From assembly GCA_046329195.1 (NCBI GenBank), contig JAXLVB010000002.1:434001-498000 (forward strand): a DNA stretch of 64,000 bases, read 5' to 3'. Below, piece after piece: positions 1 through 9,800 of the stretch. Every line of letters begins with the position of its first letter. The first letter of the stretch is position 1. The notes below the pieces were generated by a model, which saw only the letters and a list, made by a program, of their open reading frames with translations, was not told where the DNA came from and ran no database searches. The DNA comes from JAXLVB01 sp046329195. Lineage in GTDB: Bacteria > Bacteroidota > Bacteroidia > Cytophagales > Spirosomataceae. Made by a program: the position numbers and the translations under genes.

Positions 1-1
1 T

Positions 2-2335
2 AACAAAGGTAAGCCGTATCCAGACGGAACTGCCGAAATGCCTTATGCGTCTCGTTATGACTTAGCCTCAATGGGCTTGAATCAGTGGGTTGACGAATAT
101 GGTAATGGTATTCCTATTCAGCTTCGTGCGGCTGACATTATCGGGGGATTCTTCCGTAATGGTCAATTGGTTGAAAATGCCATCAACATCAGCTCTACGG
201 GCGACAAGACTTCTTTGAACGCAGGTGCATCACGCATGACTAACTCAGGGATTGTAGATAACCAAAAAACATCTCGTACTACTTTGAACTTTGGTGGTAA
301 TGCCCAGTTAGCAAACGGCCTTAACTTGAGTGGTACAGTTACTTATGTGAACACCGCCCAAGATACTCCTCCAACAGGTGCTGGTTATTATACTGACTAC
401 GGCGGATTTGGTAACGAAGGTTCAATTTTTGGCCGTATCTTCTATTTGCCACGTAACTTCTTGTTGAACGACTATCCTTATGAGAATCCTCAAGATGGTT
501 CTATGTTGTTCTATCGCTCGGGCTTGGATAACCCGCTTTGGAGTGTGAAATATAACACACAAACAAGCCGTGTAAACCGTGCTTATGGTAACATGGCCTT
601 GTCATACGACGTCTTGCCTTGGTTGAACGTGTTGGTAAAAGGTGGTATCAATACTTATTCTGAAAACCTTCGCCGTACGCAACGTAAAGGTAGTGCTGCT
701 TCGGCACTTGGGTTTATCCGCAACGAAAACCTGACCTTTATGGAGCAAGATTACAACGTAATTCTGACTGCTACTAAAGACATCACCGAAGCTATTTCAT
801 TCCGTGGGACGTTTGGTGGTAACTTAAACTATCGTAAAACAACCGATAGCCAAGTGACTGGTACCGACATCATTACTAATACGGTATTGAACACGGCTTC
901 AACAGCCTCACAAATCGCTGATTTTGACTACTATACTCAGCAACGTTTGTATGGTGTATATGGCGATATTCAGTTGGGTTACAAAAACTACTTGTTCTTA
1001 GGCGTGACAGGTCGTAACGACTGGTCTTCAACCTTGCCAGCAAACAACCGTAGCTATTTCTACCCAGCAGGTACATTGTCATTTATCTTTACGGATGCTC
1101 TTAACTTGAAAAGCAATATCTTAGAATCTGGTAAGTTGCGTTTGGCGTATGGTAAAGTGGGTGCTGCTACTAGCCCATACCGTACACAAACCGTGTTCCC
1201 ATTAGGTATTGCTTACAAAAACTTCTCAGGTAGCACGTTCTACAATGCTTCGTTAAGTAACACCTTGAATAACGCTAACTTGCGTCCAGAGTTTAAGACT
1301 GAGCTTGAAATTGGTACGGAACTTTCGTTCCTCAAAAACCGGATTACGCTTGACCTTACTTACTTTAACTCAACCAGTAAGGACTTGATTGTGAACCAAC
1401 GTATTGCTTCTTCAACAGGTTTTAGTACACAAGTTGTAAACGCTGGTGAATTGAATAACAAAGGTATCGAGGCTAGTTTGACCTTGATTCCAGTTCAGAC
1501 AAAGAGCGGTTTCCAATGGACCTCGACATTTGCTTTCACTCGGATCCGTTCTAAAGTAGTAGATGCAGGTCCGGCTGGTGAAATTTTCTTGGGTGGTACT
1601 GGTCTTTCAACTTTGGGTACTATCCACCGCACAGGTGAGCCTTTCGGTATGATTTATGGTACCAAAAACGCTCGTGATGCCGATGGGAATTTGTTGATTA
1701 ACGAAACAACTGGCTTGCCATTTGGCATGGCTACTTCGCAGATTTTGGGTAATCCAGCTCCTAACTTTACCTTGGGTTGGACCAACAGTTTCTCATTCAA
1801 AGGCTTCACCTTGTCAGCATTGATTGACTATCGTCAGGGTGGTAAAATGTACTCAGCTACTGCGGCTTCACTCTTGTTGCGTGGTCAGTTGAAAATCTCT
1901 GAAAACCGTGAAGGTCTTCGTGTAGTACCAGGTGTTTATGGCGATTTAGGAACATACTCAGCTATTTTGGGTGCGGACGGTAAGGCTATCAAAAACACGA
2001 CAGGTGTGACGGCGTTTGACTACCACTTCTCGAATGGTTTCGGTGCTTATGGTCAAGATGAAGTAAACATTTATGACATTACCAGTATCCGTTTGCGTGA
2101 AGTATCATTGGGTTACTCTTTGCCTAAGACCTTGTTGAGCCACACTCCATTTGGTTCGGCTCGTATTTCGGTATCAGGTCGTAACTTGTGGTTCTACGCA
2201 CCAAATATGCTCGAAGGCTTAGGCTTCGACCCTGAAGTATTAGGTTCGTTCCCTGACTCAAACGTTCAAGGTTTTGACTTGGGTGCTCAGCCTACAACCC
2301 GCCGTTTGGGTGTAAACTTGAGCGTGACGTTCTAA
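2..2335 (+). CDS. SusC/RagA-like TonB-dependent outer-membrane receptor, 5' end outside window
   Basis: The reading frame is open from base 2, so the signal peptide, carboxypeptidase-like domain and plug lie left of the window. About 777 residues of the receptor remain. What is visible is a long aromatic-rich beta-barrel with repeated amphipathic strands and a C-terminal strand ending in Phe (VTF), as in SusC/RagA family receptors. These import oligosaccharides or peptides across the outer membrane with TonB-ExbBD energy, in complex with a SusD lipoprotein. A SusD gene follows 29 bp downstream, which confirms the pairing. The substrate cannot be told: no hydrolase or regulator lies beside it. 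The internal ATG at 38 is not the real start. Confidence 0.93.
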   Translation, partial: NKGKPYPDGTAEMPYASRYDLASMGLNQWVDEYGNGIPIQLRAADIIGGFFRNGQLVENAINISSTGDKTSLNAGASRMTNSGIVDNQKTSRTTLNFGGNAQLANGLNLSGTVTYVNTAQDTPPTGAGYYTDYGGFGNEGSIFGRIFYLPRNFLLNDYPYENPQDGSMLFYRSGLDNPLWSVKYNTQTSRVNRAYGNMALSYDVLPWLNVLVKGGINTYSENLRRTQRKGSAASALGFIRNENLTFMEQDYNVILTATKDITEAISFRGTFGGNLNYRKTTDSQVTGTDIITNTVLNTASTASQIADFDYYTQQRLYGVYGDIQLGYKNYLFLGVTGRNDWSSTLPANNRSYFYPAGTLSFIFTDALNLKSNILESGKLRLAYGKVGAATSPYRTQTVFPLGIAYKNFSGSTFYNASLSNTLNNANLRPEFKTELEIGTELSFLKNRITLDLTYFNSTSKDLIVNQRIASSTGFSTQVVNAGELNNKGIEASLTLIPVQTKSGFQWTSTFAFTRIRSKVVDAGPAGEIFLGGTGLSTLGTIHRTGEPFGMIYGTKNARDADGNLLINETTGLPFGMATSQILGNPAPNFTLGWTNSFSFKGFTLSALIDYRQGGKMYSATAASLLLRGQLKISENREGLRVVPGVYGDLGTYSAILGADGKAIKNTTGVTAFDYHFSNGFGAYGQDEVNIYDITSIRLREVSLGYSLPKTLLSHTPFGSARISVSGRNLWFYAPNMLEGLGFDPEVLGSFPDSNVQGFDLGAQPTTRRLGVNLSVTF

Positions 2336-2364
2336 TTTCCTTAACCAACTTGAATCAGAATTTT

Positions 2365-4065
2365 ATGAAAAAATATATCAAGAAATCCATCCAATTCCTG
2401 CTTGCAGGAACGCTGGTGTTTAGTGCAGGAAGTTGTGGTGATATGTTTGATTTGAATATCAACACAGATCCTAACAACCCTTCTACCGCTGATATTGCTC
2501 TTTTGCTTCCTTCTGCTCAATTGAACCTTTCAGGTTTATTTGAAGGGGTAAGTCAAACCACCCTCGGTTTGACAGGTATCTTTGCTAACTCAGATTCGTT
2601 TGGCTTTACCAATAACTCATTCAATGGTACGTGGAACTCATTCTATCAAAACGGAATGAAAGACTTGGATGAAATTATTAAAGCAACCACCGATAACAAC
2701 CCTCGTAACCTGGCAGTTGCTCAAGTCATGAAAGCCTACTTCATGGGTAGTTTCGTTGATTTGTTTGGCGATGCTCCGTACACAGAGGCTTGGCAAGGTA
2801 ACGCTACTACTATTAACTTGAATCCTAAGTTTGATAGCGGTAAAGATATCTACGACGATTGTATCAAACTCTGTGATCAAGCGGTTGCTAACCTCGCTAA
2901 ACCGGGCGCTGCCATTAAAGGTGATTTATATTACAACGGTTCTGTAGCTTCTTGGACTACCTTGGCAAACACCGTAAAGCTTCGTTTGTTGATTAACAGC
3001 CGTCGTGTTCGTAGCACAGCTGCTGCCGAAATCAAGGCGATTTTGGATGGGGGCAACATCATCAAAACGGCTGCTAACGATTTCCAGTTCCGTTACAACA
3101 AGTTGGCTAACCCTGATGGACGTCACCCTTGGTATTCGTCAGCGTATGCAGGTGCTACTGATAACGGTTTTACGTACATCTTGCACCAAATCATGTACGA
3201 TATGATTGACTTGGGCGACCCACGCTTGCCGTTCTACTTCCGTCGTCAGACTTCTACCATCTTGGATCAAAACGACCCTACTAGCCGTTCTACAACACCT
3301 TGTTCGCAGCAAGCTGGGTGTAAGTATGCCTACATGGTACTAAACCCTGCGGTAATTAAAGCGCTCTATACGGATAAAGGTAAAACAGCTACAGCTGCTG
3401 ATTTGGCTTATTTGGCAGGGTTCTTTGGCCGTGACCGTGGCGATATTTCGGGGGTACCACAAGATGTAAACTTGCGTACAGTTCCAGGCTGTTATCCAGC
3501 GGCAGGTGCGTATGATAGAGCTACGGCTAGCAAGTCGGCTACTTCGGCTTCGCAAGGTTCGGGCGATGGTATTTTCCCGATGATTACGACATGGATGGTG
3601 AAATACTATCAGATTGAAGCCATTTTGACATTAGGTATCTCTGGCGATGCAAAGGCTCTTTTTGAAGCTGCAATGCGTGAGCAAATTACTAAAGTAGTCA
3701 ACATGGGCTTGGCATCAGATCCAAACAATGCTAAGGCTCCTACAGCTGCAGAAATTGATAAGTATGTAAAAATCTTCTTGGATCGGTATGATGCGGCTCC
3801 CACTAATGAGGCTAAACTCAACTTGGTGTTGAAGCAAGCATGGTATAGCAACTACGGAAACGGAAATGAAATCTACAATGCGTTCCGTCGGACGGGCTAT
3901 CCAAGCGACATTCAAGTACCTGTAGCTCGTTATCGTAACTATCCGTTGCGTTTGCCACAGCCAGCTCAAGAAACCAGTTTGAATAAGAGCGCTCCTCAAA
4001 CGCCAGTAGCCTTCGATACGCCTTCTGCTGCGGTGTTCTGGGATGTTGTGAAATTTGCATACTAA
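2365..4065 (+). CDS. SusD/RagB-like outer-membrane nutrient-binding lipoprotein
   Basis: The ATG at 2365 gives 566 residues and puts a lipoprotein signal right at the start: basic MKK, hydrophobic core, and lipobox SAGSC with Cys24 as the lipidated residue. A TTG at 2350 in frame would only add five residues. The body has the early motif of the SusD-like family (DxxxINTDPNNP at about residues 30-40) followed by a helical TPR-like fold and a closing FxxVxFxY segment. SusD proteins cap the SusC barrel and capture the ligand at the cell surface. The gene lies directly after the SusC gene and before a small lipoprotein gene, likely one transcript ending at the hairpin at 4710. Confidence 0.92.
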   Translation: MKKYIKKSIQFLLAGTLVFSAGSCGDMFDLNINTDPNNPSTADIALLLPSAQLNLSGLFEGVSQTTLGLTGIFANSDSFGFTNNSFNGTWNSFYQNGMKDLDEIIKATTDNNPRNLAVAQVMKAYFMGSFVDLFGDAPYTEAWQGNATTINLNPKFDSGKDIYDDCIKLCDQAVANLAKPGAAIKGDLYYNGSVASWTTLANTVKLRLLINSRRVRSTAAAEIKAILDGGNIIKTAANDFQFRYNKLANPDGRHPWYSSAYAGATDNGFTYILHQIMYDMIDLGDPRLPFYFRRQTSTILDQNDPTSRSTTPCSQQAGCKYAYMVLNPAVIKALYTDKGKTATAADLAYLAGFFGRDRGDISGVPQDVNLRTVPGCYPAAGAYDRATASKSATSASQGSGDGIFPMITTWMVKYYQIEAILTLGISGDAKALFEAAMREQITKVVNMGLASDPNNAKAPTAAEIDKYVKIFLDRYDAAPTNEAKLNLVLKQAWYSNYGNGNEIYNAFRRTGYPSDIQVPVARYRNYPLRLPQPAQETSLNKSAPQTPVAFDTPSAAVFWDVVKFAY

Positions 4066-4088
4066 TCACTAAAATTGTTCGATTCATT

Positions 4089-4691
4089 ATGAAAAAAATC
4101 ATATATAGCCTCTTGACACTCTGCACATTAGCTATTGTGTCATCTTGTAAAGACGCCAGCCTCAGCCCTTATGTTGACCCTGAGTCGGGAGTAGCAGGTT
4201 ATGGAGAGCTAAAGACAGGTTCATTTAAAGAAACCAGTTATTCAAGCTCTAAAGTAGATGTGGCTGTTCAGTGGATTTCAGTTGATGGCAAAATTGACAT
4301 TGACAAAATAGAACTCTATGTGAACTTCTTAGAAAGCTACATTGATAAAGATGGCAACCCTGCAGTAGCCGTACACGGCGGAGCCACTGGCAAAACCGAT
4401 GCTTCTCTGGTCATATCAGGAGTTGGTAACCGTACGCCAGGTACAATTTCGATTCCAGCTTCTAAGATTTACGATTTGTACAAAGACAACAAGTTTAAGT
4501 ACGATGGTAAGACTGAAACGGCTGTATTTGGTGCAAAACGCCCAACTGATAAGCGATTCTTAATAGGAGATAGCTTTACAGTTTCTTGGAGATTGTATGG
4601 CAAAAATGGCCTTGTTTACAAAAGCTGGAGTCCATCCACTTGCGTAGAAGTAGTTGGTTACAACTGTTCAGTGAGCTGGAAAGTGCAGTAA
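4089..4691 (+). CDS. Small SusCD-associated lipoprotein, function unknown
   Basis: Encodes 200 residues with a clear lipoprotein signal: MKK, hydrophobic stretch, and lipobox IVSSC with Cys20. The mature part is rich in beta-type sequence (alternating Thr, Ser, Val, Tyr), with two Cys near the C-terminus that could pair. I recognise no family. It starts 23 bp after the SusD gene and is followed by a strong terminator, so it is the last gene of the SusC-SusD operon. Third lipoproteins of SusCD operons often act as additional surface glycan- or peptide-binding proteins; that role here is inference from position and signal alone. Confidence 0.8.
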   Translation: MKKIIYSLLTLCTLAIVSSCKDASLSPYVDPESGVAGYGELKTGSFKETSYSSSKVDVAVQWISVDGKIDIDKIELYVNFLESYIDKDGNPAVAVHGGATGKTDASLVISGVGNRTPGTISIPASKIYDLYKDNKFKYDGKTETAVFGAKRPTDKRFLIGDSFTVSWRLYGKNGLVYKSWSPSTCVEVVGYNCSVSWKVQ

Positions 4692-4709
4692 TCAATCATA
4701 ATTCAAATA

Positions 4710-4739
4710 AAAAAGCCCCGAAATTTTCGGGGCTTTTTT
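4710..4739. terminator. Bidirectional hairpin terminator between convergent genes
   Basis: An A-rich arm, GCCCCGAAA, and its exact complement TTTCGGGGC followed by a T run form a stem of about 14 bp. It serves the SusCD-lipoprotein operon on the plus strand and the cytochrome/monooxygenase gene on the minus strand. The TAA stop of the minus-strand gene (4738-4740) lies at the base of the hairpin. Confidence 0.9.
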
Positions 4740-6012
4740 ATTTGAATTCATCACCTACTTGATATACCATATACTGAAAAATAAGGTTCATCATTTCGCT
4801 TTTGGTCTGCCATCCGTAGGTGACATTTCGAGGAGGAGAGTAGGGATTTTCAGGGTTTTTAGCTGTATTATCGTAAGTAGCTTCTGCATAAATCACCGAC
4901 CCCGCAGGAATTCGCACTAAGTTCTTGTATTCATAGGTCATCTGCCAGTTGAAATCCCAGTTAGAAATTTTGAGTAATGGAATCAAGTCTCCTTCTGTCG
5001 TGATGGCAAAACATCTGATATTTTTGCCCAACACGTGCATGTGTGGCAATACCGAAACCAATGAAATAGGGTAGGGGATAGGTACCGAACGAGCGTAGAA
5101 AGTGATAACAGAGTCGGCAGGCAATAGAAAGGGTTGATTAGTGATATACCGTTCGTCCAGAATAAAGGTATGGACCTGACGCTGAACCGTGTCTTTAGCA
5201 AAATACAAATTGACAGTAGATTGGTCCGAGGCTTCGATAGGCGAAGGCGCATAGTGGATATTCAAGAGAAAATCACTATTTTTTGGAATTTTCTTAGCCG
5301 TATGTTCTGGAAATCGGATGGCATTGTTGCCGGGCACCCACCCGTACCAATATTCTTCTTTCATCTCAATTTTGCCATAATCGGCAATAGTAGAGTCATC
5401 AATAGACTTACCATCTGTAAGGCGCATTTTGAGGGTAGTGTCTATCGAGAATCTGACATGATGCACCAGTTTTTTATTGCCGGGCCTAAACTCAACAGCA
5501 GCAATTTGGGTGTCTTCTTTAAAATTAGTGGGTAAAGAAAAGAGCATAAATTGCTCTTGATTGTTGCCTTTGGTGGTGAACGCATGACTCATCTTGAGCG
5601 TAAGGTCCGGCTTTTGTCCTAGTTGAGTACCTTCTGCAAAGGTAGGAGGTGGTGGTATCGGTGTATTTCCTTTGGACATTCCGTCGGCAATCCACTGCTG
5701 GATGAGGGCAATATCTTGCGCTTTAAGACTTTTGTTATTTTTGAACTCACCAAAATCAGCATCAGCTCGCCAAGGGGGCATGTAGCGAGTGTGAGTCACT
5801 TTTCCAATGAATTTCCCTTTATTGACCACATCTTCATACGTAATCAGCGAAAACGGAGCCGCTTCGCCAGGGCGGTGGCAGGGAGTACAATGTTGATGGA
5901 TAAGGGGAGCAATATGCTCTGAAAACGTGACTTTTTGAGCCTGCACGGAGTAAGCACTGGCTAATAGCAGGCCCCAAAAGAGACGGCAAGTAGAAAACGA
6001 AAAATAATTCAT
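4738..6012 (-). CDS. Exported cytochrome c / copper type II monooxygenase-like (PHM-like) protein
   Basis: From the ATG at 6012 the product is 424 residues with a signal peptide ending AQA near residue 25. A GTG 42 bp upstream would hide the signal peptide and overlap the previous gene. Residues 42-46 form a heme c motif (CTPCH), with a probable axial Met in MPPW near 78. The rest matches the two-copper layout of peptidylglycine/dopamine monooxygenases: His184-His185, His253 (IHY), His324-x-His326 (PHMH) and a Met at 407/408 (EMMN). It probably acts in the periplasm as a heme-linked ascorbate-type copper monooxygenase; reaction and substrate are unknown. It is transcribed right after a redoxin gene (16-bp gap), which suggests a redox pair. 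Confidence 0.82.
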   Translation of the reverse strand: MNYFSFSTCRLFWGLLLASAYSVQAQKVTFSEHIAPLIHQHCTPCHRPGEAAPFSLITYEDVVNKGKFIGKVTHTRYMPPWRADADFGEFKNNKSLKAQDIALIQQWIADGMSKGNTPIPPPPTFAEGTQLGQKPDLTLKMSHAFTTKGNNQEQFMLFSLPTNFKEDTQIAAVEFRPGNKKLVHHVRFSIDTTLKMRLTDGKSIDDSTIADYGKIEMKEEYWYGWVPGNNAIRFPEHTAKKIPKNSDFLLNIHYAPSPIEASDQSTVNLYFAKDTVQRQVHTFILDERYITNQPFLLPADSVITFYARSVPIPYPISLVSVLPHMHVLGKNIRCFAITTEGDLIPLLKISNWDFNWQMTYEYKNLVRIPAGSVIYAEATYDNTAKNPENPYSPPRNVTYGWQTKSEMMNLIFQYMVYQVGDEFK

Positions 6013-6028
6013 ACGTATTTGTGGTAGT

Positions 6029-6607
6029 TTACCATGTCCTGATTTCGATATCACAACCTACAGGTTCGGTTTTAGGTATAGTAATAGGTTTATGCTGGAG
6101 GTAAGCTGCAATGGCATCGTCTAAGTAATGGGCCGTGATGACTCCTCGGCTTTTTCCTAACGCATAGAACCAGTTATCAATCAAGCCAGTATAAATGACC
6201 TGTAACTTTTGATTCAATAAAAACACTTGCGGGGTAGTGGTAGCTTGTAAAAGTTTAGTCAATTTTTGGCGAGCGTCAATTAAGTGAGTCAGAGATAATT
6301 GATACGTTTCAGCAAATGCCTTGACTTTCGCTGGCTTGATATAGGGCATCGGATAAACGGCAATCAACCTGATATGTAGGGAATCTAATCGCTGCCGAAG
6401 TTGTCGTAAATTCAGGGTATATTTTTGCGAAATAGGGCAATCTGGTTCTAAAAAGACAATAACAGAGCCACGATATCTACTGAGCTTTCTGAATGAAAAA
6501 TGCCGTCCATCCAACTCACGCAATTTGATAGTACGGATAGTCTGGGCGTTAGTTTGACCAGTTATGAAAAAGGATAGCAAAAATGCGATGAGTAGAGAGG
6601 TTTTCAC
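6029..6607 (-). CDS. Exported redoxin-family protein with CxxS active site
   Basis: Encodes 192 residues: an N-terminal signal peptide (cleavage probably after NAQ, about residue 22) and a thioredoxin-fold domain of the AhpC/redoxin type. The active site is DCPIS (Cys57, with Ser at the resolving position), so a simple two-Cys disulfide exchange at this site is not possible. A Cys near residue 183 in a PVGC motif close to the C-terminus could be the resolving or metal-binding residue. This redoxin type commonly sits beside heme/copper monooxygenase-like proteins, as here. It may deliver electrons or thiols, or handle copper, for the downstream protein; that is inference. Confidence 0.8.
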   Translation of the reverse strand: MKTSLLIAFLLSFFITGQTNAQTIRTIKLRELDGRHFSFRKLSRYRGSVIVFLEPDCPISQKYTLNLRQLRQRLDSLHIRLIAVYPMPYIKPAKVKAFAETYQLSLTHLIDARQKLTKLLQATTTPQVFLLNQKLQVIYTGLIDNWFYALGKSRGVITAHYLDDAIAAYLQHKPITIPKTEPVGCDIEIRTW

Positions 6608-6806
6608 GACCGTATTTTTTTGTGATTTAAATCTACAAATTCCAACTATTATTTGATGGAGAGTGTCTTATAAATAAGCTAAGAACTATTAAAAATACAA
6701 AAATAAATCAACGACATAAAATCCAGTTTTAAAGGCAAAAATAGTCTTTTAAGCATAAGGAAATTGGGTTTTATCTTGATTTTGTGTGTTTTAAAAGTGG
6801 CAGCGC

Positions 6807-6837
6807 TTGTAGGTTCAATACAAACGTTGTATCTTGG
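6807..6837 (+). promoter_or_regulatory. Predicted Bacteroidota promoter for second SusCD operon
   Basis: TTG at 6807-6809 and TATCTTGG at 6830-6837 are separated by 20 bases, close to the Bacteroidota consensus TTTG / TAnnTTTG. The start codon lies 36 bases after the -7 box. No operator or regulator gene is visible nearby. Confidence 0.5.
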
Positions 6838-6873
6838 CAAAAATTTATTTTTTTAACCAAAACTTCATTATAC

Positions 6874-9800
6874 ATGAAAAGAACTCTACTTATGAGTTTC
6901 CTGTTGGTGTGTTTGGCGGGGCTATCAGCTTTTGCTCAAGACCGCAAAGTAACAGGAAAAGTGACTTCTGCTGAAGATGGAAGTGCCTTGCCAGGGGTTG
7001 CTGTGCAGGTGAAAGGGACGAACCGAGGCGTTTCGACCGACATTAACGGAGCCTACTCCATTGCTGTTCCATCGAGTGGTGGTAAGCTTTTATTTAGCTT
7101 CGTGGGTATGACTGGACAAGAGGTCGAAATCGGTAGCCAGTCGGTGATTGACATTAAGTTGGCCAGCGATACTCGTCAGTTGTCAGAAATCGTGGTTACG
7201 GGTACTGGTACTGCCGTTGACAAACGTAAGTTGGCGATTGACGTTCAGGCTGTTTCGGCTAAAAACCTGCCTCCTGTACCGACTGCTTCTATTGACCAAG
7301 CGTTAGTAGGTAAAATCGCTGGTGCGCAGATTTCAACCACTAACGGTATGCCTGGCCAGCCAGTAAACATCTTGTTGCGTGGTATCAACACCATCAACCG
7401 TGGTACTACTCCGATGATTTTGTTGGATGGTCTTCAGATGGGTGCTACCGACCTTAACTCAATTGACCTAAACATGGTTGACCGGGTAGAGGTAATCCAA
7501 GGTGCGGCAGCGGCCACAATCTATGGTGCACAAGGTGCTAACGGGGTTATCCAGTTGTTTACGAAGCGTGGTAAGAACGGTAAGGTAAACGTAGATGTGT
7601 CGTCAAGTGTTATTCGTAGTGAATACCTTAACATTGGAGGTCTTCGTAAAGCAGACATGCATGGCTTTGCAACAGACGCTTCTAACAACGTGGTAGGTTC
7701 GTCAGGTAAACCGTTGACCCTCGACCCAGATTTGGGTTCTTATGGTGAAAACCTTATTTTTAATAGTACTGACCCTACTGTATTGATTAATAAGCCTTAC
7801 AATGCCAACTTGAAGTATTACGATCACTTCGGTATGTTCTTTGTACCAGCTAATAACTATAACAACTCGGCTACTATCTCAGGTGGTAATGGCAAGAGTG
7901 ACTTCTTGGTGTCGGTTTCTAACAACAAACAAGAAAGTAACTTTAGAGATTTAGGTGGTATTAGCAGAACAAACCTTACGGTTAACGTAGGTACAGAATT
8001 GGCTAAAGGACTAAAACTTCGCTCAAGTACTCAGTTGGTATATACTAAGAATAACATTAACGACGCTAGTGGTCGTAACGTAATCTATACAGTATTCAAC
8101 TCTCGCCCATTTGCTAATTACGATTTCAAAGATAACGATGGTAACTATCCAGCGTACTTTGGGGATGCAGTAGGTGTAAACGGCTCGAACCCTAACTTCT
8201 GGCAACAATATTCGTACTCATCTATTAACAAAGTAGATGTGATTGAGAACTTAGGACTTACTTATTCGTTCCCTAAGTTTGTTGAGTTGGATGCCAAGTA
8301 TGGTATTAACTACCAATATGAAGAAGACATCTACACCTACTTGAACCAGTCGGGCAACAAAAACTCGAATGACCAACAGTATTGGGTCGGTAACTTCAAT
8401 GGTACGGATAATACTGGAGAGCTAAATAACTACACCTACAATACCATCTTCCAAAACTTTATTGCTTCGGCTACTTTCCGTACCGACTTCCAAAAAGATT
8501 TTGGATTGAGTATCCCAATTCGCACGACTACACAAGCGTCGTTCGACTGGCGTGACCGTTTCTTCAAGCAATACATTACTTACGGTTTAGGTTTGCCAAC
8601 TTATACGCCGTTCAACGCTTCACAAACACCTAACCAACGGATTGCAAGTGACTACAAGCAACCATTTGTAACCTATGGTTATTTGGTGAACCAACGTTTT
8701 GACTATGGTGACATCGCTGGTATTTCGGGTGGTTTCCGTACTGACTACTCGTCGGCGTTTGGTGCTGGTTCTAAGCCATTTACCTTCCCACGAGGTGATG
8801 CGTATGTACGCCTTTCGGAATTGGATTTCTGGAAAAATGCTAAAATCGGAAGCATCTTTGACGAATTCAAACTTCGTGGAGCGTATGGTGAAGCGGGTAT
8901 TCAACCACAACCTTTTGACCGTTATGTAACCTTAGGCACTAGAACTATTGGTGCTGCTAATACCTTTAACTTCCCATTGAGCCAGTCGAACCCTGACTTG
9001 AACGTGGAGGTATCTAAAGAATTAGAACTTGGTGCAGATTTAGGTTTTAACATCACTAAAAACACAGCGTGGCTTAATGACCTTTCGCTGTCGGCTAGTT
9101 ACTGGAAACGCAGTACTGACAACGCTATTTATCGTGTAGATGCTGCTCCATCATCAGGGGTTGGTACTTTGTTAGATAACTCTTTCTCATTGGCCTCACA
9201 TGGCTTCCAGTTCTCGTTAAACGCTTCTGTTTATAAGAGCAATGACTTCACTTGGAACTTGACAACCAACTTCGGTAAGCAAACCTCAGAAATTACAGCC
9301 GTAAAAGGTGGTGCAGAAGTAGTAGTGTTGTCAGCTGCGGGTAGTACTGGTTATGTATTAAAGGCTGGCCAAAAAATCGGTCAATTGTTTGGCTATTATG
9401 CTATCCATAGCCTCGACGAATTAGCTCCAGACGGAACTCCTGCCTTGCCAGAAGCACAGCGTGCTAACTACGAAGTAGCGAGCAATGGTTGGGTAGTAAA
9501 CAAAACCACCAAAGCACCATACTTTACTCCAAACCAATATAGTTTTGGAGATCCAAATCCTAAATTTAACATGTCGTTTATCAATGATTTCTCTTGGAAA
9601 GGCATTGTATCATTGAACGTACAAGTTGACTGGATTAATGGTTCTCACCTGTACAACCAAACTAAAGAATGGATGTACCGTGATGGTATTCACTCTGACT
9701 ATCAAATTCCATTTACGATTGGCGGACAAACTGGTGCTTGGTCGGCTTTCTACCGTGGTGTTTATGCAGAACGTTCACGTAATGGTACCAAGAACTATTT

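Noticed and set aside
6784..6873. Upstream GTG start for the second SusC gene
   Set aside because: It would place 30 residues before a clear signal peptide and overlap the predicted promoter.
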